Source: Falsiroseomonas ponticola (lineage in GTDB: Bacteria > Pseudomonadota > Alphaproteobacteria > Acetobacterales > Acetobacteraceae). Taken from it: a stretch of DNA of 64,000 nucleotides. The stretch is taken from NCBI RefSeq assembly GCF_016805305.1, contig NZ_JAERQN010000011.1:1-64000 (forward strand), read 5' to 3'. Below the pieces are notes generated by a model, which had not been told where the DNA came from, did not search any database, and was given only the letters and a program-made list of their open reading frames with translations. Below, in pieces: positions 43,279 to 54,170 of the stretch (position 1 is its first letter; every line of letters starts with the position of its first letter). A program made the position numbers and the translations under genes.

Positions 43279-44055
43279 ATGAGTCGCGTGCTGGAAGGGC
43301 GCCGCGCCTTCGTCACGGGCGGCGGCGCGGGGATCGGGCGCGCCATTGTGCTGGCGCTGGCGCAAGCGGGGGCGGCGGTCTGCGTCACGGACCTCGATGG
43401 CGCGGCGGCGGCGCGCGTGGCGGCGGAGGCCGGGGGCGGCGCCTTCGGGCTGGCGCTGGATGTGCGCGATGCCGCGGCGACGGCGGCGGCGGTCGAGCAG
43501 GCCGCGGCGAAGCTCGGCGGGATCGATGCGGCGGTGGCGAATGCCGGCGTCTCCACCATGCGGCGCGTCGTCGACCTGACGGAGGCCGAGTGGGACTTCA
43601 ACATGGACGTCAACGCCAAGGGCGTCTTCCTGACCAACCAGGCGGTGGTGCGCGCCATGCTGGCGGCGGGCACCAAGGGCGCGATCGTCAACACCGCTTC
43701 GCTGGCCGCCAAGGTCGGCGCGCCGCTGCTGGCGCATTACTCCGCGAGCAAATTCGCCGTCGCCGGCTTCACCCAGGCCATCGCGAAGGAAGTGGCGGGG
43801 AATGGCATCCGCGTGAACTGCGTCTGCCCGGGCTTCGTCGCGACCTCCATGCAGGAGCGGGAGGTGGTGTGGGAAGCGCAGCTCCGCGGCATGAGCGAGG
43901 AGGCGGTGCGGGCGGAATATGTGTCGCTGACGCCGCTCGGCCGCTTGCAGCAGCCGGAGGATGTGGCCGATGTCGTCGTCTTCCTGCTGTCCGATTCCGC
44001 GCGATTCATGACCGGCCTGGCCGTGGACGTGAATGGCGGCGTGTTCATGAGCTGA
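43279..44055 (+). CDS. SDR-family NAD(P)-dependent oxidoreductase
   Basis: 258 residues, classical SDR: TGGGAGIG near 14, DLDGAA acidic turn after the second strand suggesting NAD, NAGVS near 92, NTASLAAKVG, YSASKFA (Tyr/Lys) and VCPGFVATSM. First gene of a four-gene plus-strand operon with BtpA, FGGY kinase and a deacetylase. Probably oxidises a hydroxyl of a sugar or polyol before or after phosphorylation. Confidence 0.92.
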   Translation: MSRVLEGRRAFVTGGGAGIGRAIVLALAQAGAAVCVTDLDGAAAARVAAEAGGGAFGLALDVRDAAATAAAVEQAAAKLGGIDAAVANAGVSTMRRVVDLTEAEWDFNMDVNAKGVFLTNQAVVRAMLAAGTKGAIVNTASLAAKVGAPLLAHYSASKFAVAGFTQAIAKEVAGNGIRVNCVCPGFVATSMQEREVVWEAQLRGMSEEAVRAEYVSLTPLGRLQQPEDVADVVVFLLSDSARFMTGLAVDVNGGVFMS

Positions 44056-44065
44056 TGGAGCATCC

Positions 44066-44863
44066 ATGATTCCCGGCCTGTTCGAGACGAAGAAGACCGT
44101 CATTGCCATGGCCCATCTGGGGCCGCTGCCGGGCTCGCCGCTCTATGACCAGAAGCGCGGCATGCAGGGGCTGCTGGATGATGTGCTGGAGGATATCGCC
44201 GCGCTGCAGAAGGGTGGCGTGGACGCCATCATGTTCGGCAATGAGGGCGACCGCCCCTATCTGCTGAAGGCGACGCCCGAGAGCCTGGCGGCGATGACGG
44301 CGCTGGTGACGGCGGCGAAGCCCGCCCTGACGGTGCCCTTCGGCGTCAACTACCTCTGGGACCCCGTCGGCACCGTGGCCGTCGCCGCCGCCACCGGCGC
44401 GCGCTTCGCGCGGGAGGTCTTCACCGGCGTCTATGCCAGCGACATGGGGATGTGGGAGCCGGATTGCGCCGGCGCGCTGCGGCTGCGGGCACAGCTCGGG
44501 CGGCAGGACCTGAAGCTGCTGTTCAACATCAACGCGGAATTCGCCAGCACGCCGGATACGCGCAGCATCGAGCAGCGGGCAAGGAGCGCGATCTTCTCCT
44601 CCCTCGCCGATGTCATCTGCGTCTCCGGCGGCATCACAGGGCAGGCGGTGGAGGGATCGGATCTGGAATCGGCGCGGCGCGGGGCAGGGGCAACGCCGGT
44701 CTTCGCCAATACCGGCGTGAACATCGACAATGTCGAGACGATCATGCGCGTCGCCGATGGCTGCGTGATCGGCACGCATTTCAAGCACCAGGGCAATACC
44801 TGGAACAAGGTGGACCGGGATCGCGTGGCGCGGTTCATGGACCGGGTGCGGGGGCTGCGGTAG
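44066..44863 (+). CDS. BtpA/SgcQ-family protein
   Basis: 265 residues. IAMAHLGPLPGSPLYD, GGVDAIMFGNEGDRPY, VPFGVNYLWDP, ICVSGGITGQAVEGSDLE and PVFANTGVNIDNVETIM are the conserved segments of the BtpA family, a TIM-barrel with phosphate-binding loop (GGITG, NTGVN). Named for a cyanobacterial photosystem I factor, but bacterial members (SgcQ) cluster with sugar catabolism and are likely phosphosugar enzymes. Here it lies between an SDR and a kinase, which supports a catabolic role. Confidence 0.93.
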   Translation: MIPGLFETKKTVIAMAHLGPLPGSPLYDQKRGMQGLLDDVLEDIAALQKGGVDAIMFGNEGDRPYLLKATPESLAAMTALVTAAKPALTVPFGVNYLWDPVGTVAVAAATGARFAREVFTGVYASDMGMWEPDCAGALRLRAQLGRQDLKLLFNINAEFASTPDTRSIEQRARSAIFSSLADVICVSGGITGQAVEGSDLESARRGAGATPVFANTGVNIDNVETIMRVADGCVIGTHFKHQGNTWNKVDRDRVARFMDRVRGLR

Positions 44864-44867
44864 GCGC

Positions 44868-46336
<1,469 letters not shown>

Positions 46337-46337
<1 letters not shown>

Positions 46338-47218
46338 TGTTGAGGACACACGGGCGCTACGCGCATCGATCCATCGAGGACCGGCCCCGCTTCCGCTGGC
46401 CGGGCGGGAAGGGGCTGGCGCTCTATGTCGCCCTCAATGTCGAGCACTACGCCTTCGGCGAGGGGCTGGTGGAGGACCTCGTGCCCGGCGGCACGCAGCC
46501 GGACGTGCTGAACAACGCCTGGCGGGAATACGGCACGCGCGTCGGCGCCTGGCGGCTGCTGCGGCAGTTCGAACGGCACGGCATTCCGTTGACGGTGCTG
46601 CTGAACAGCGCGGTCTATGACCAGGCGCCGGATTTCCCCGCGGCCTGCCGCGCGCTGGGCCACGAGATCGCCTGCCACGGCCGCACCAATTCGGAAAGCC
46701 AGGCGGGGCTGTCGGAAGAGGCGGAGCGTGCGTTGATCGCGGAGGCGACGGCGCGCATCGCGCGGGAGGAAGGCGTCGCGCCGGAGGGCTGGCTCGGCCC
46801 CTGGCTGTCGGAGACGGCGCGGACGCCGGAGCTGATCCGCCAGGCGGGCTATCGCTACATCATGGATTGGGGCTGCGACGACCAGCCGATCTGGCTGCTG
46901 ACCGATGCGGGGCCGCTGCTGGCCATGCCCTATTCGCAGGAGATCAACGACAGCGTCGCCATCATCGGGCGCCAGGCGAGTGCCGCCGAATTCGCCGACA
47001 TGATCATCGACCAGGTGGACCAGATGATCGCGGATGCGGCGGAGGTGCCGCTGGTCTTCGGCCTCGCGCTGCATGCCAACATCATGGGCCAGCCCTTCCG
47101 CCGGCGGCAGCTGGACCGCGCGCTGGCGCATATCGCTGGGCGCGCGGGGGATATCTGGATCACGCGCGGGGCCGATATCGCGGCCTTCGTGCATCAGGAT
47201 CCGTCGCGGGCGGTGTAG
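46337..47218 (+). CDS. Polysaccharide deacetylase-family protein (PuuE/allantoinase-like)
   Basis: 293 residues. ALYVALNVEHYAFGEG is the PuuE-like first strand, GHEIACHGRTNSE near 112 carries the metal histidine, and GWLGPWLSETARTPELIRQAGYRYIMDWGCDDQPIWL resembles the GW.SP.yS.nT..LL.E.Gf.Y..D motif of allantoinases. These NodB-fold enzymes hydrolyse C-N bonds. The ATG at 46337 overlaps the kinase TGA. It closes the operon; convergent TRAP genes end 3 bp away. Confidence 0.9.
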
Positions 47219-47221
47219 TCC

Positions 47222-48529
47222 CTAGGGCGAATACATCAATCGCGGCAGCCACAGCGCCATCTCGGGTATCGCGATCAGCAGGAAGGTCATCAGCACCATC
47301 GCCGCGAAGAAGGGGATGGTGCCGGCGAAGACCTGGGCGATGGTGCCTTCCCGCCGCACGGCCTGGATGACGTAGAGCGTCATGCCGACGGGGGGCGAGA
47401 GCAGCGAGACCTCGCACATCAGCACCATGAAGACGCCGAACCAGATCGGATCGATGCCCGCCGCCACCACCACGGGGAAGACGATGGGCACGGTGCCGAC
47501 CATCATCGGCAGGCTTTCGAAGAAGACGCCGAGCAGCAGGTAGAAGACGGCCAGCGCGATCAGCAGCTCGATCCGCGACGCGCCGAGATCCACCACGAAC
47601 TTGCCGAGCGCCGGCGTCACGCCCAACAGCCCCAGCACGAAGTTCAGGTAGAAGGCGGCCGCCAGCACCAGCATGGACATGGCGGTGAGCTGCGCGGTGG
47701 CGATGAAGCATTCATGCAGCATCGCGACATTCAGCCGCCCGTAGAGCGCCGCGATGGGCAGCGCCGCCACCACGGCCAGCGCCGCACTTTCCGTCACCGT
47801 GGCCCAGCCCGTGTAGATGGAGCCCATGATGATGGCGAAGATCAGCAGCGGTGGCAGCAGATCCACCAGGCGCTTGAGGCGCACCATCAGGGGGTCCAGC
47901 ACCTCCTTCTGCCGCACCCAGTCGGGCCGAGCCCAGGCCAGCACGATGATCGTCGCCATGAACAGCAGCGTCATCACGATGCCGGGGATGACGGCGGCGG
48001 CATAGAGCTGGCCGACGGAGGTGTTGGTCAGCGCGCCATAGACGATCAGCGCGATGCCCGGTGGGATGAGGTTGCCGAGCGAGGCGCCCGCCGCGATGGA
48101 GCCGAGCACCAGGCGGTCATCGTATTTCCGCTTGCGGAAGCTCGGCAGCGCCACCGTCGCGATGGTGGCGGCGGTGGCGACGGAGGAGCCGGAGACGGCG
48201 GAGAAGATGGCGCTGGCGCCGACATTGGTGTGCAGCAGCCCGCCGGGCAGGGGGTTCAGCCAGTCCGACAGGGACTGGTACAGCCGGTCCGTGCTGCCGC
48301 TGCGGACCAGGATCTCCCCCAGCAGGATGTAGAGCGGGATGGAGAGAAGGACGTAATCCTCCATCGCGCCCCAGAACTGCATCCCCGCCGCGGCGACGAG
48401 CGCGGGGCTGAGATAGACCACGGCACCCAGCGCGGCGACGGCGAACATCGCGGTGGCGACATGCAGGCCGAGGAAGAGCAGCCCGACCAGCAGGCAGAAG
48501 CCGATCGCGGTCTCGGTGACGCCGATCAT
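47222..48529 (-). CDS. dctM: TRAP transporter large permease (DctM)
   Basis: 435 residues with about 12 hydrophobic segments. FSAVSGSSVATAATIATVALPSFRKRKYDDRLVLGSIAAGASLGNLIPPGIALIVYG is the highly conserved DctM core, and MLVLAAAFYLNFVLGLLGVTPAL and PPVGMTLYVIQA the C-terminal half. It moves the solute with sodium or proton symport. ATG overlaps the DctQ stop by 4 bp. Confidence 0.94.
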   Translation of the reverse strand: MIGVTETAIGFCLLVGLLFLGLHVATAMFAVAALGAVVYLSPALVAAAGMQFWGAMEDYVLLSIPLYILLGEILVRSGSTDRLYQSLSDWLNPLPGGLLHTNVGASAIFSAVSGSSVATAATIATVALPSFRKRKYDDRLVLGSIAAGASLGNLIPPGIALIVYGALTNTSVGQLYAAAVIPGIVMTLLFMATIIVLAWARPDWVRQKEVLDPLMVRLKRLVDLLPPLLIFAIIMGSIYTGWATVTESAALAVVAALPIAALYGRLNVAMLHECFIATAQLTAMSMLVLAAAFYLNFVLGLLGVTPALGKFVVDLGASRIELLIALAVFYLLLGVFFESLPMMVGTVPIVFPVVVAAGIDPIWFGVFMVLMCEVSLLSPPVGMTLYVIQAVRREGTIAQVFAGTIPFFAAMVLMTFLLIAIPEMALWLPRLMYSP

Positions 48530-49146
48530 GGCGTGCCCTCCTGCCGCTTGGCGATGGCGCTGGCCTCGATGGCGACTTCCTCATCCAGCGTCATGGGGCC
48601 GTAGAGCTGGTTGACGCGGGGGCGATCCGTCAGCAGCAGCCAGGCCGCGTGCAGCGCCAGCAGCACCGCGACCGCGGCGAAGACGACGATGCCCGCCAGC
48701 CACAGCGATTGCGGAATCCAGAGCGGCGTGCCGAGCGGCGTGATGGCGTGGGCGTCGAACTCGATCGTCTCCTCCAGCACCGCCCACCCCCGGATGGAGG
48801 CGAAGACGCCGAAGCCCGCCAGCAGCGCATAGGCCAGCGCGTTCAGCACGGCGCGCAGCCATTCCGGCATATGGGCCAGCAGGAAATCCACGCGGGTGTG
48901 CGACTTCGTCACCAGCGCCCAGGCGAAGGCGAGGGAGGAGACGACCGCGGTGGTATAGCCGCCGACCTCGTCGATGCCCTGCAGCGAGAAGCCGAAGACC
49001 TTGCGGCCGATGATCTCCACGCAGGTGACGAAGGAAAGCAGCAGCAGCCACCAGCCGCCGGCGAGCGCCAGGATGCGGGCAGGAGGGGCGAGGACACGCG
49101 TCAGCGGATTGCCGTCATTCATGGCCGGGCCCCACGCATTTCCCAT
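48526..49146 (-). CDS. dctQ: TRAP transporter small permease (DctQ)
   Basis: 206 residues with four hydrophobic helices; LSFVTCVEIIGRKVFGFSLQGIDEVGGYTTAVVSSLAFAWALVTKSHTRVDFLLAHMP is the diagnostic DctQ block. Start at 49146 leaves 7 bp to the racemase-family gene; a start at 49122 (MNDGNPLTRV) is equally plausible. Works with DctM. Confidence 0.9.
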   Translation of the reverse strand: MGNAWGPAMNDGNPLTRVLAPPARILALAGGWWLLLLSFVTCVEIIGRKVFGFSLQGIDEVGGYTTAVVSSLAFAWALVTKSHTRVDFLLAHMPEWLRAVLNALAYALLAGFGVFASIRGWAVLEETIEFDAHAITPLGTPLWIPQSLWLAGIVVFAAVAVLLALHAAWLLLTDRPRVNQLYGPMTLDEEVAIEASAIAKRQEGTP

Positions 49147-49153
49147 GCCATCG

Positions 49154-49894
49154 TCACGCCCCCGCCGCCAGCAGCGCCGCCAGCGCCGGGGAAAGGCCCT
49201 GGGTCGGCCGCTGGCCGGGATGCGCCAGGCTGCCCGCCCGTGCCTTGGCGGGTTTCATGCGCACCAGCATCTCCAGCAGCCCCACGCCGGCGGCGATGCC
49301 GTCCAGCACCGGCACCGGCACGGCATCCCGGATGCGCGCCGGCATGCCCGCCATGGCGGCGCCGCAGAGCACCACCACCTCCGCCCCCGTCTCCGCCACC
49401 AGGGCGCTCGCGGCCTCCGCCACCTTCGCATCCACCGTCGCCGGATCGGCATAGGCATCCTTCGGCGAGGCGGTGATGGCGCGGATGCCGGCCAGCCGCC
49501 CCGTCAGCCCCTGCTGCGCCACCAGTTCCTGGTAGATGAAGGGCGTGCCGAAGGTGACCAGGCCGAAGCGCGTGCCGAGCAGGCAGGCGGCGGCGATGCC
49601 GGCCTCCGTCATGCCGACGACCGGCACGGGCAGCACTTCCCGCGCCGCCAGCAGGCCCGTGTCGTAGGAGACGGCGAGCAGCACGCCATCGGCGCCCGCG
49701 ACATTCTCCGCCAGCATCTCCAGCATCGCATGGCCGGCGATCGCGTTCTCCGCGCGGGAATTGATGATCTGCGCGCCGAAGCGGCCCGTCAGCGGCAGGA
49801 TCTCCGTGCCCGGGGAGGCGACGGCCCGCGCGGCGTTGGCGCAGAGCTCCGTCACCTGCGGTGTCGTGTTGGGGTTGGCGACCAGCAGGCGCAT
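49154..49894 (-). CDS. Asp/Glu/hydantoin racemase-family protein
   Basis: 246 residues. MRLLVANPNTTPQVTELC is the family start, and the ATG at 49894 is chosen for it. One cysteine motif is present (VVVLCGAAMAGM near 177); at the position of the other (usual CFDDPG) the sequence reads AVSYDTGLLAARE, so serine replaces cysteine. One-cysteine members may act as decarboxylases or isomerases, not true racemases. First gene of the minus-strand TRAP operon, followed by dctQ and dctM. Confidence 0.88.
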   Translation of the reverse strand: MRLLVANPNTTPQVTELCANAARAVASPGTEILPLTGRFGAQIINSRAENAIAGHAMLEMLAENVAGADGVLLAVSYDTGLLAAREVLPVPVVGMTEAGIAAACLLGTRFGLVTFGTPFIYQELVAQQGLTGRLAGIRAITASPKDAYADPATVDAKVAEAASALVAETGAEVVVLCGAAMAGMPARIRDAVPVPVLDGIAAGVGLLEMLVRMKPAKARAGSLAHPGQRPTQGLSPALAALLAAGA

Positions 49895-49927
49895 GGCGCG
49901 ACTCCGGGAAGGGGCGGGTGGCCTAGT

Positions 49928-49940
49928 ATGCAGCCTGCAT
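49928..49940. promoter_or_regulatory. Palindrome in the divergent TRAP promoter region
   Basis: ATGCAG-C-CTGCAT, a perfect dyad with one central base, 34 bp upstream of the racemase gene start and 150 bp upstream of dctP. Its size resembles GntR/FCD-type operators, but no such regulator is encoded in the window. Confidence 0.4.
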
Positions 49941-50092
49941 GCGCGGGCCGCGAAGATGGCGCGCAAAGCGGCGGCATGGTCAAATCCTGGGCGATGTCGC
50001 GGCCGCAACGCCGGGATGCGGCGCCGTCACCGGCTTGCGTGGCTGGCCTCTCCACCGCGTAATGGGGCCGCCATCCATCCCCGGGGGGACCC

Positions 50093-51136
50093 ATGAACCC
50101 GATCCGCAGCCTATTCGCCGCCACGCTGGCCGTGGCGCTTTCCGCCGGCACCGCGCTGGCGCAGGCGCCGGTGCGCTGGCTCAGCCAGTCGCAGGCGGTC
50201 TCCACCCAGTTCCCGGTGGAGAATGCGGCGATGGAGCGCATCACCTCCGGCCTCAATGTCCGGATCGAGCGCAGCGAGTTCCAGGGCCTCGGCATCAACA
50301 TGGCCGATGCGCTGCGCCTGGTGCGCGCGGGTACCTTCGATGTCGTCTCCGCGCAGATCGGGCTCGCGTCCCGCGACGATCCCTTCCTGGAGGGCATCGA
50401 CCTGATCGGCGTCTCCACGGACCTCGAGGAGCTGCGCGGCGCGGTGAATGCGTTCCGGGAGGTGTTCGACGCGCGCATCCAGCAGCGTTTCGGCGCCAAG
50501 GTGGTGGCGATCTGGCCCTTCGGCTCCCAGGTCTTCTTCTGCAGCCAGCCGATCCGCACGCTGGACGACCTCCGCGGCCAGCGCGTGCGGTCCTTCACCG
50601 CATCCATGTCGCAGCTGCTGGAGCGGCTCGGCGCCACGCCGGTGACGCTCTCCTTCCCCGAGGTCTATCCGGCGCTGCAGCGCGGCGTCGCCTCCTGCGG
50701 CATCACCTCCCCGACCTCCGCCAATACGGGCAAGTGGCCGGAGGTGACGACGCATCTGCTGCCGCTCTCGGTCTCCGGCGCGGTGCAGGCGCACCTCGTG
50801 AACCTGGCCTGGTGGAACCGCCAGACGCCGGCGCAGCGGGAAGCCTACATGGCGCAGTTCTCCCGCATGGAGAATGATCTGTGGGAGCTGGCGCGCACGA
50901 CGAATGAGGATGCGACGAATTGCAGCCTTGGCCGGCCGGAATGCCTGCGCCAGGCGCACCAGCCCTTCAACATGACGCTGGCGACGGTGAGCGAGGCCGA
51001 CAAGACGCGGCTGCGCCGGATCTCGGAGGAGGTGATCCTCTCCGAATGGGCCGCGCGCTGCAACCGCGCCTATCCCGGCTGCGCGCAGGTGTGGAACGAC
51101 ACGGTCGGCCGCGCGCGCGGCATGGCCATCCGGTGA
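50093..51136 (+). CDS. dctP: TRAP transporter substrate-binding protein (DctP)
   Basis: 347 residues with a signal peptide (IRSLFAATLAVALSAGTALAQ). DALRLVRAGTFDVVSAQIGLASRDDPFLEGIDL, RTLDDLRGQRVRSFTASMSQLLERLGATPVTLSFPEVYPALQRGVASCGIT is the DctP core with the conserved arginine that binds a carboxylate. Divergent from the racemase-dctQM operon, 198 bp apart, and followed after 2 bp by an amidohydrolase. It belongs to the same transport system. Confidence 0.93.
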   Translation: MNPIRSLFAATLAVALSAGTALAQAPVRWLSQSQAVSTQFPVENAAMERITSGLNVRIERSEFQGLGINMADALRLVRAGTFDVVSAQIGLASRDDPFLEGIDLIGVSTDLEELRGAVNAFREVFDARIQQRFGAKVVAIWPFGSQVFFCSQPIRTLDDLRGQRVRSFTASMSQLLERLGATPVTLSFPEVYPALQRGVASCGITSPTSANTGKWPEVTTHLLPLSVSGAVQAHLVNLAWWNRQTPAQREAYMAQFSRMENDLWELARTTNEDATNCSLGRPECLRQAHQPFNMTLATVSEADKTRLRRISEEVILSEWAARCNRAYPGCAQVWNDTVGRARGMAIR

Positions 51137-51138
51137 CC

Positions 51139-52569
51139 ATGCCCGTCACCGTCATCCGCCGGGCCGCCTGGGTGGTGGCCTGGGAGGGCGGGCGGCATGT
51201 GTACCGGCGGGATGCCGATATCGCCTTCGCGGGCGACCGCGTGGTGCATCTCGGCGGGCATTGGGATGGGGTGGCGGCGCGGGAGATCGATGGCAGCGCC
51301 GCCATCGTGCTGCCGGGGCTGATCAACATCCACTGCCATCCCGGCCAGTCGCCGCTGTTCCGCGGCTATGTCGAGGAATTCGGCAATCCGCGGCTGTTCA
51401 ATTCCGGCCGCCACCGCTTCCGCCAGGCCTTCATCCCGGATGCGGAGGCGATCCGCGCCAGCGCCCGCTACACCTATGCGGAGCTGCTGGCCTCCGGCGT
51501 GACCACCGCCGTCGATCTCAGCCATGCCTATCCCGGCTGGATCGAGCAGCTGGCGGCAAGCGGGCTGCGCGGCGTGGTCGCACCCATGTTCCGCTCCGCC
51601 AACTGGTACACGGAGACGGGGCAGGAGACGCAGTACGAATGGGTGCCGGACCTCGGCGCCGGCGCGCTGGCCGAGGCCGCCGAGGTGATGGACGCCGCCG
51701 AGGCGCATGAGGGCGGGCGGCTTTCCGCCATGGTCTCGCCCGCGCAGGTCGATACCTGCACGCCCGATCTGCTGCAGCAGGGCGCGGCGCTGGCGCGGGC
51801 GAAGGGGCGGCCGCTGCATACCCATGCCGCGCAGAGCATCGCCGAATTCGCGGGCATGACGCGCAGGCACGACTGCACGCCGGTCGAGTATCTGGACCGC
51901 CTCGGCTTCCTCGGCCCGACGACGATCCTGGGCCATGCCGTCTTCACCGACGCGCATCCCTGGATCCTGTGGCCGCGGCGGGAGGATCTGCGGCTGCTGG
52001 CGGAAAGCGGCACGGCCGTCGCGCATTGCCCGACGGTGTTCCTGCGCGACGGGTCGATGATGCATGACCTCGGCGCCTATATGGAACGCGGCATCGCCAT
52101 CGCGATGGGCACGGACACGCATCCGCAGAACCTCTGGGAGGAGATGCGCGTGGCCGAATTGCAGGCGCGCGCGGCGGCGGGGCCGATGCATCGCTGCGAC
52201 ACCGCGCGGGTGTTCCATGCGGCGACGGTGGCGGCGGCGGATGTGCTGGGGCGGGACGATATCGGGCGGCTGGCGGTCGGCGCGAAGGCGGACATCGTCA
52301 TCGCGACGCTCGACCACCCCGCGATGCAGCCGGCGCGGGACCCGCTGCGCAACCTGGTGCATGTCGCGGGCGAGCGGCCGGTGCGGGACGTCTTCGTGGA
52401 TGGCGTGCAGCGCGTCGCGGATGGGGTGGTGCTGACCATCGACCGCGCCAAGGCCTCCGCCGATGTGGCGCGGGAACAGGCGCGGCTGGCGGCACTGGTG
52501 CCGTGGCGCGATCCGGCGGGCGCGACGGTGGAGGAACTGATGCCGCTGTCGCTGGCGGTGGTGGGGTAG
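51139..52569 (+). CDS. Amidohydrolase-family protein (TRZ/ATZ-like)
   Basis: 476 residues. GLINIHCHPGQSP near residue 56, HTHAAQS near 232, GHAVFTD, and GTDTHPQNLWEE near 326 are the metal ligands and catalytic aspartate of the hydrolase. C-terminal VGAKADIVIATLD is the standard beta-domain return. Start at 51139 is 2 bp after the dctP stop, so the enzyme most likely acts on the TRAP-imported solute. It parallels the amidohydrolase at 41746, which also pairs with a transporter and a racemase-family protein. Confidence 0.88.
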   Translation: MPVTVIRRAAWVVAWEGGRHVYRRDADIAFAGDRVVHLGGHWDGVAAREIDGSAAIVLPGLINIHCHPGQSPLFRGYVEEFGNPRLFNSGRHRFRQAFIPDAEAIRASARYTYAELLASGVTTAVDLSHAYPGWIEQLAASGLRGVVAPMFRSANWYTETGQETQYEWVPDLGAGALAEAAEVMDAAEAHEGGRLSAMVSPAQVDTCTPDLLQQGAALARAKGRPLHTHAAQSIAEFAGMTRRHDCTPVEYLDRLGFLGPTTILGHAVFTDAHPWILWPRREDLRLLAESGTAVAHCPTVFLRDGSMMHDLGAYMERGIAIAMGTDTHPQNLWEEMRVAELQARAAAGPMHRCDTARVFHAATVAAADVLGRDDIGRLAVGAKADIVIATLDHPAMQPARDPLRNLVHVAGERPVRDVFVDGVQRVADGVVLTIDRAKASADVAREQARLAALVPWRDPAGATVEELMPLSLAVVG

Positions 52570-52592
52570 GGGCGGCGGAGCCCCCACCCCGA

Positions 52593-52617
52593 CCCTCCCC
52601 CGCGGCGCGGGGGAGGG
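52593..52617 (+). terminator. Rho-independent terminator between convergent genes
   Basis: CCCTCCCCCGC and GCGGGGGAGGG pair around a 3-nt GGC loop, followed on the plus strand by AGATTTTGATTAT. It lies 23 bp after the amidohydrolase stop and just before the end of the convergent aldehyde dehydrogenase. Confidence 0.75.
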
Positions 52618-52626
52618 AGATTTTGA

Positions 52627-54060
52627 TTATAGCCCCGCCTGGGACACGAACTTCGTGTTCAGATAGGCCTCGATGGCCTCGGAGCCGCCTTCGCTACCAT
52701 AGCCGCTATCCTTCATGCCGCCGAAGGGCACTTCCGGCAGCGCGAGGCCGAGGTGGTTGATGGTCATCATCCCGCTCTCCACGCGCGCCGCGATGGCATT
52801 CGCCGTCTTGGCGCTGCGCGTGAAGGCGTAGGACGCCAGGCCGAAGGGCAGGCGGTTGGCCTCCTCCACCACCTCATCCAGGTCGCTGAAGGGCGCGATC
52901 ATGGCGAGCGGGCCGAAGGGCTCCTCGTTCATCATCCGCGCATCCTTGCCGACGCCGGTGATGACGGTGGGCTGGTAGAAATAGCCCTTGTTGCCGATCC
53001 GCTCGCCGCCCGTATGCACCTCCGCGCCGCGCTGCCGCGCATCGGCCACCAGGCCCTCCACCCAGGGCACGCGGCGGTCATGCGCCAGCGGGCCCATCTG
53101 CGTGTCGCTGTCCATGCCGTTGCCGACCTTCAGCGAGGCCGCGGCAGCGGTGAACTTCTCCACGAAGGGGGCGTAGAGCTTCTCCTGCACCAGGAACCGC
53201 GTCGGCGAGACGCAGACCTGGCCCGCATTGCGGAACTTGGCGCCGGCCAGCGTCTTCACGGCGAGATCCAGGTCCGCATCGTCGAAGACGATCGCCGGCG
53301 CATGGCCGCCGAGTTCCATCGTCACGCGCTTCATGTGCGCGCCGGCCAGCGCCGCCAGGTGCTTGCCGATGGGGGTGGAGCCCGTGAAGGTCACCTTGCG
53401 GATGACGGGGTGCGGGATGAGGTATTCGCTGATCTCGGCCGGCACGCCGAACACCAGGTTGGCGACGCCGGCGGGCAGGCCCGCATCGGCGAAGGCGCGG
53501 ATGAGGGCAGCGGGGGCGGCTGGCGTCTCCTCCGGCGCCTTGACGATGATGGAGCAGCCCGTGGCCAGCGCGGCGGAGAGCTTGCGCACCACCTGGTTGA
53601 TCGGGAAGTTCCAGGGCGTGAAGGCGGCGACGGGGCCGACGGGCTCCTTCACGACCAGCTGGTAGATGCCCTCGCCGCGGGCGGGGATGACGCGGCCATA
53701 GGCGCGGCGCGATTCCTCGGCGAACCAGTCTATGATGTCGGCCGCCGCCAGGGCCTCCATCTTCGCCTCGGCCAGCGGCTTGCCCTGCTCCAGCGTCATG
53801 AGCTTGGCGACCTCATCGGCGCGCGAACGGAAGATGTCGGCCGCCTTCCGCATCAGCTTGGAGCGGTCATAGGCCGAGACCTTCTTCCAGGTCGCGAAAC
53901 CCTTGTCGGCGGCGGCGAGCGCCTCGTCGAGGTCGTCCTTCGACGCGTGCGCGACGGTGGCGAGGACTTCCTCGGTGGCCGGGTTGATCACGGGGATGGA
54001 GCGGTTGCCCGCGGCGTTGCGCCACTTGCCATCGATGAATAGCTGAACGTCGGCGTACAT
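52627..54060 (-). CDS. NAD(P)-dependent aldehyde dehydrogenase (succinate-semialdehyde dehydrogenase-like)
   Basis: 477 residues. Rossmann fold with [34 protein letters not shown] near 150, catalytic glutamate in MELGGHAP near 248, catalytic cysteine in [11 protein letters not shown] near 282, and [10 protein letters not shown]. Lysine and serine near 180 suggest NADP can be used. Begins [13 protein letters not shown] at 54060; the upstream open frame is not family-like. Single gene, 110 bp after the glycosyltransferase gene. Confidence 0.93.
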   Translation of the reverse strand: MYADVQLFIDGKWRNAAGNRSIPVINPATEEVLATVAHASKDDLDEALAAADKGFATWKKVSAYDRSKLMRKAADIFRSRADEVAKLMTLEQGKPLAEAKMEALAAADIIDWFAEESRRAYGRVIPARGEGIYQLVVKEPVGPVAAFTPWNFPINQVVRKLSAALATGCSIIVKAPEETPAAPAALIRAFADAGLPAGVANLVFGVPAEISEYLIPHPVIRKVTFTGSTPIGKHLAALAGAHMKRVTMELGGHAPAIVFDDADLDLAVKTLAGAKFRNAGQVCVSPTRFLVQEKLYAPFVEKFTAAAASLKVGNGMDSDTQMGPLAHDRRVPWVEGLVADARQRGAEVHTGGERIGNKGYFYQPTVITGVGKDARMMNEEPFGPLAMIAPFSDLDEVVEEANRLPFGLASYAFTRSAKTANAIAARVESGMMTINHLGLALPEVPFGGMKDSGYGSEGGSEAIEAYLNTKFVSQAGL

Positions 54061-54170
54061 GCGCGTCTCCTCGGCGGCCCCGTATGCGGGGCGCGGATCG
54101 GGTGGTCTGGCGGGGAGGGAAACTGGCACAGCCGGCGCCCCGGGGGAACCGGGGCGGGCGGCGGCGGGGG

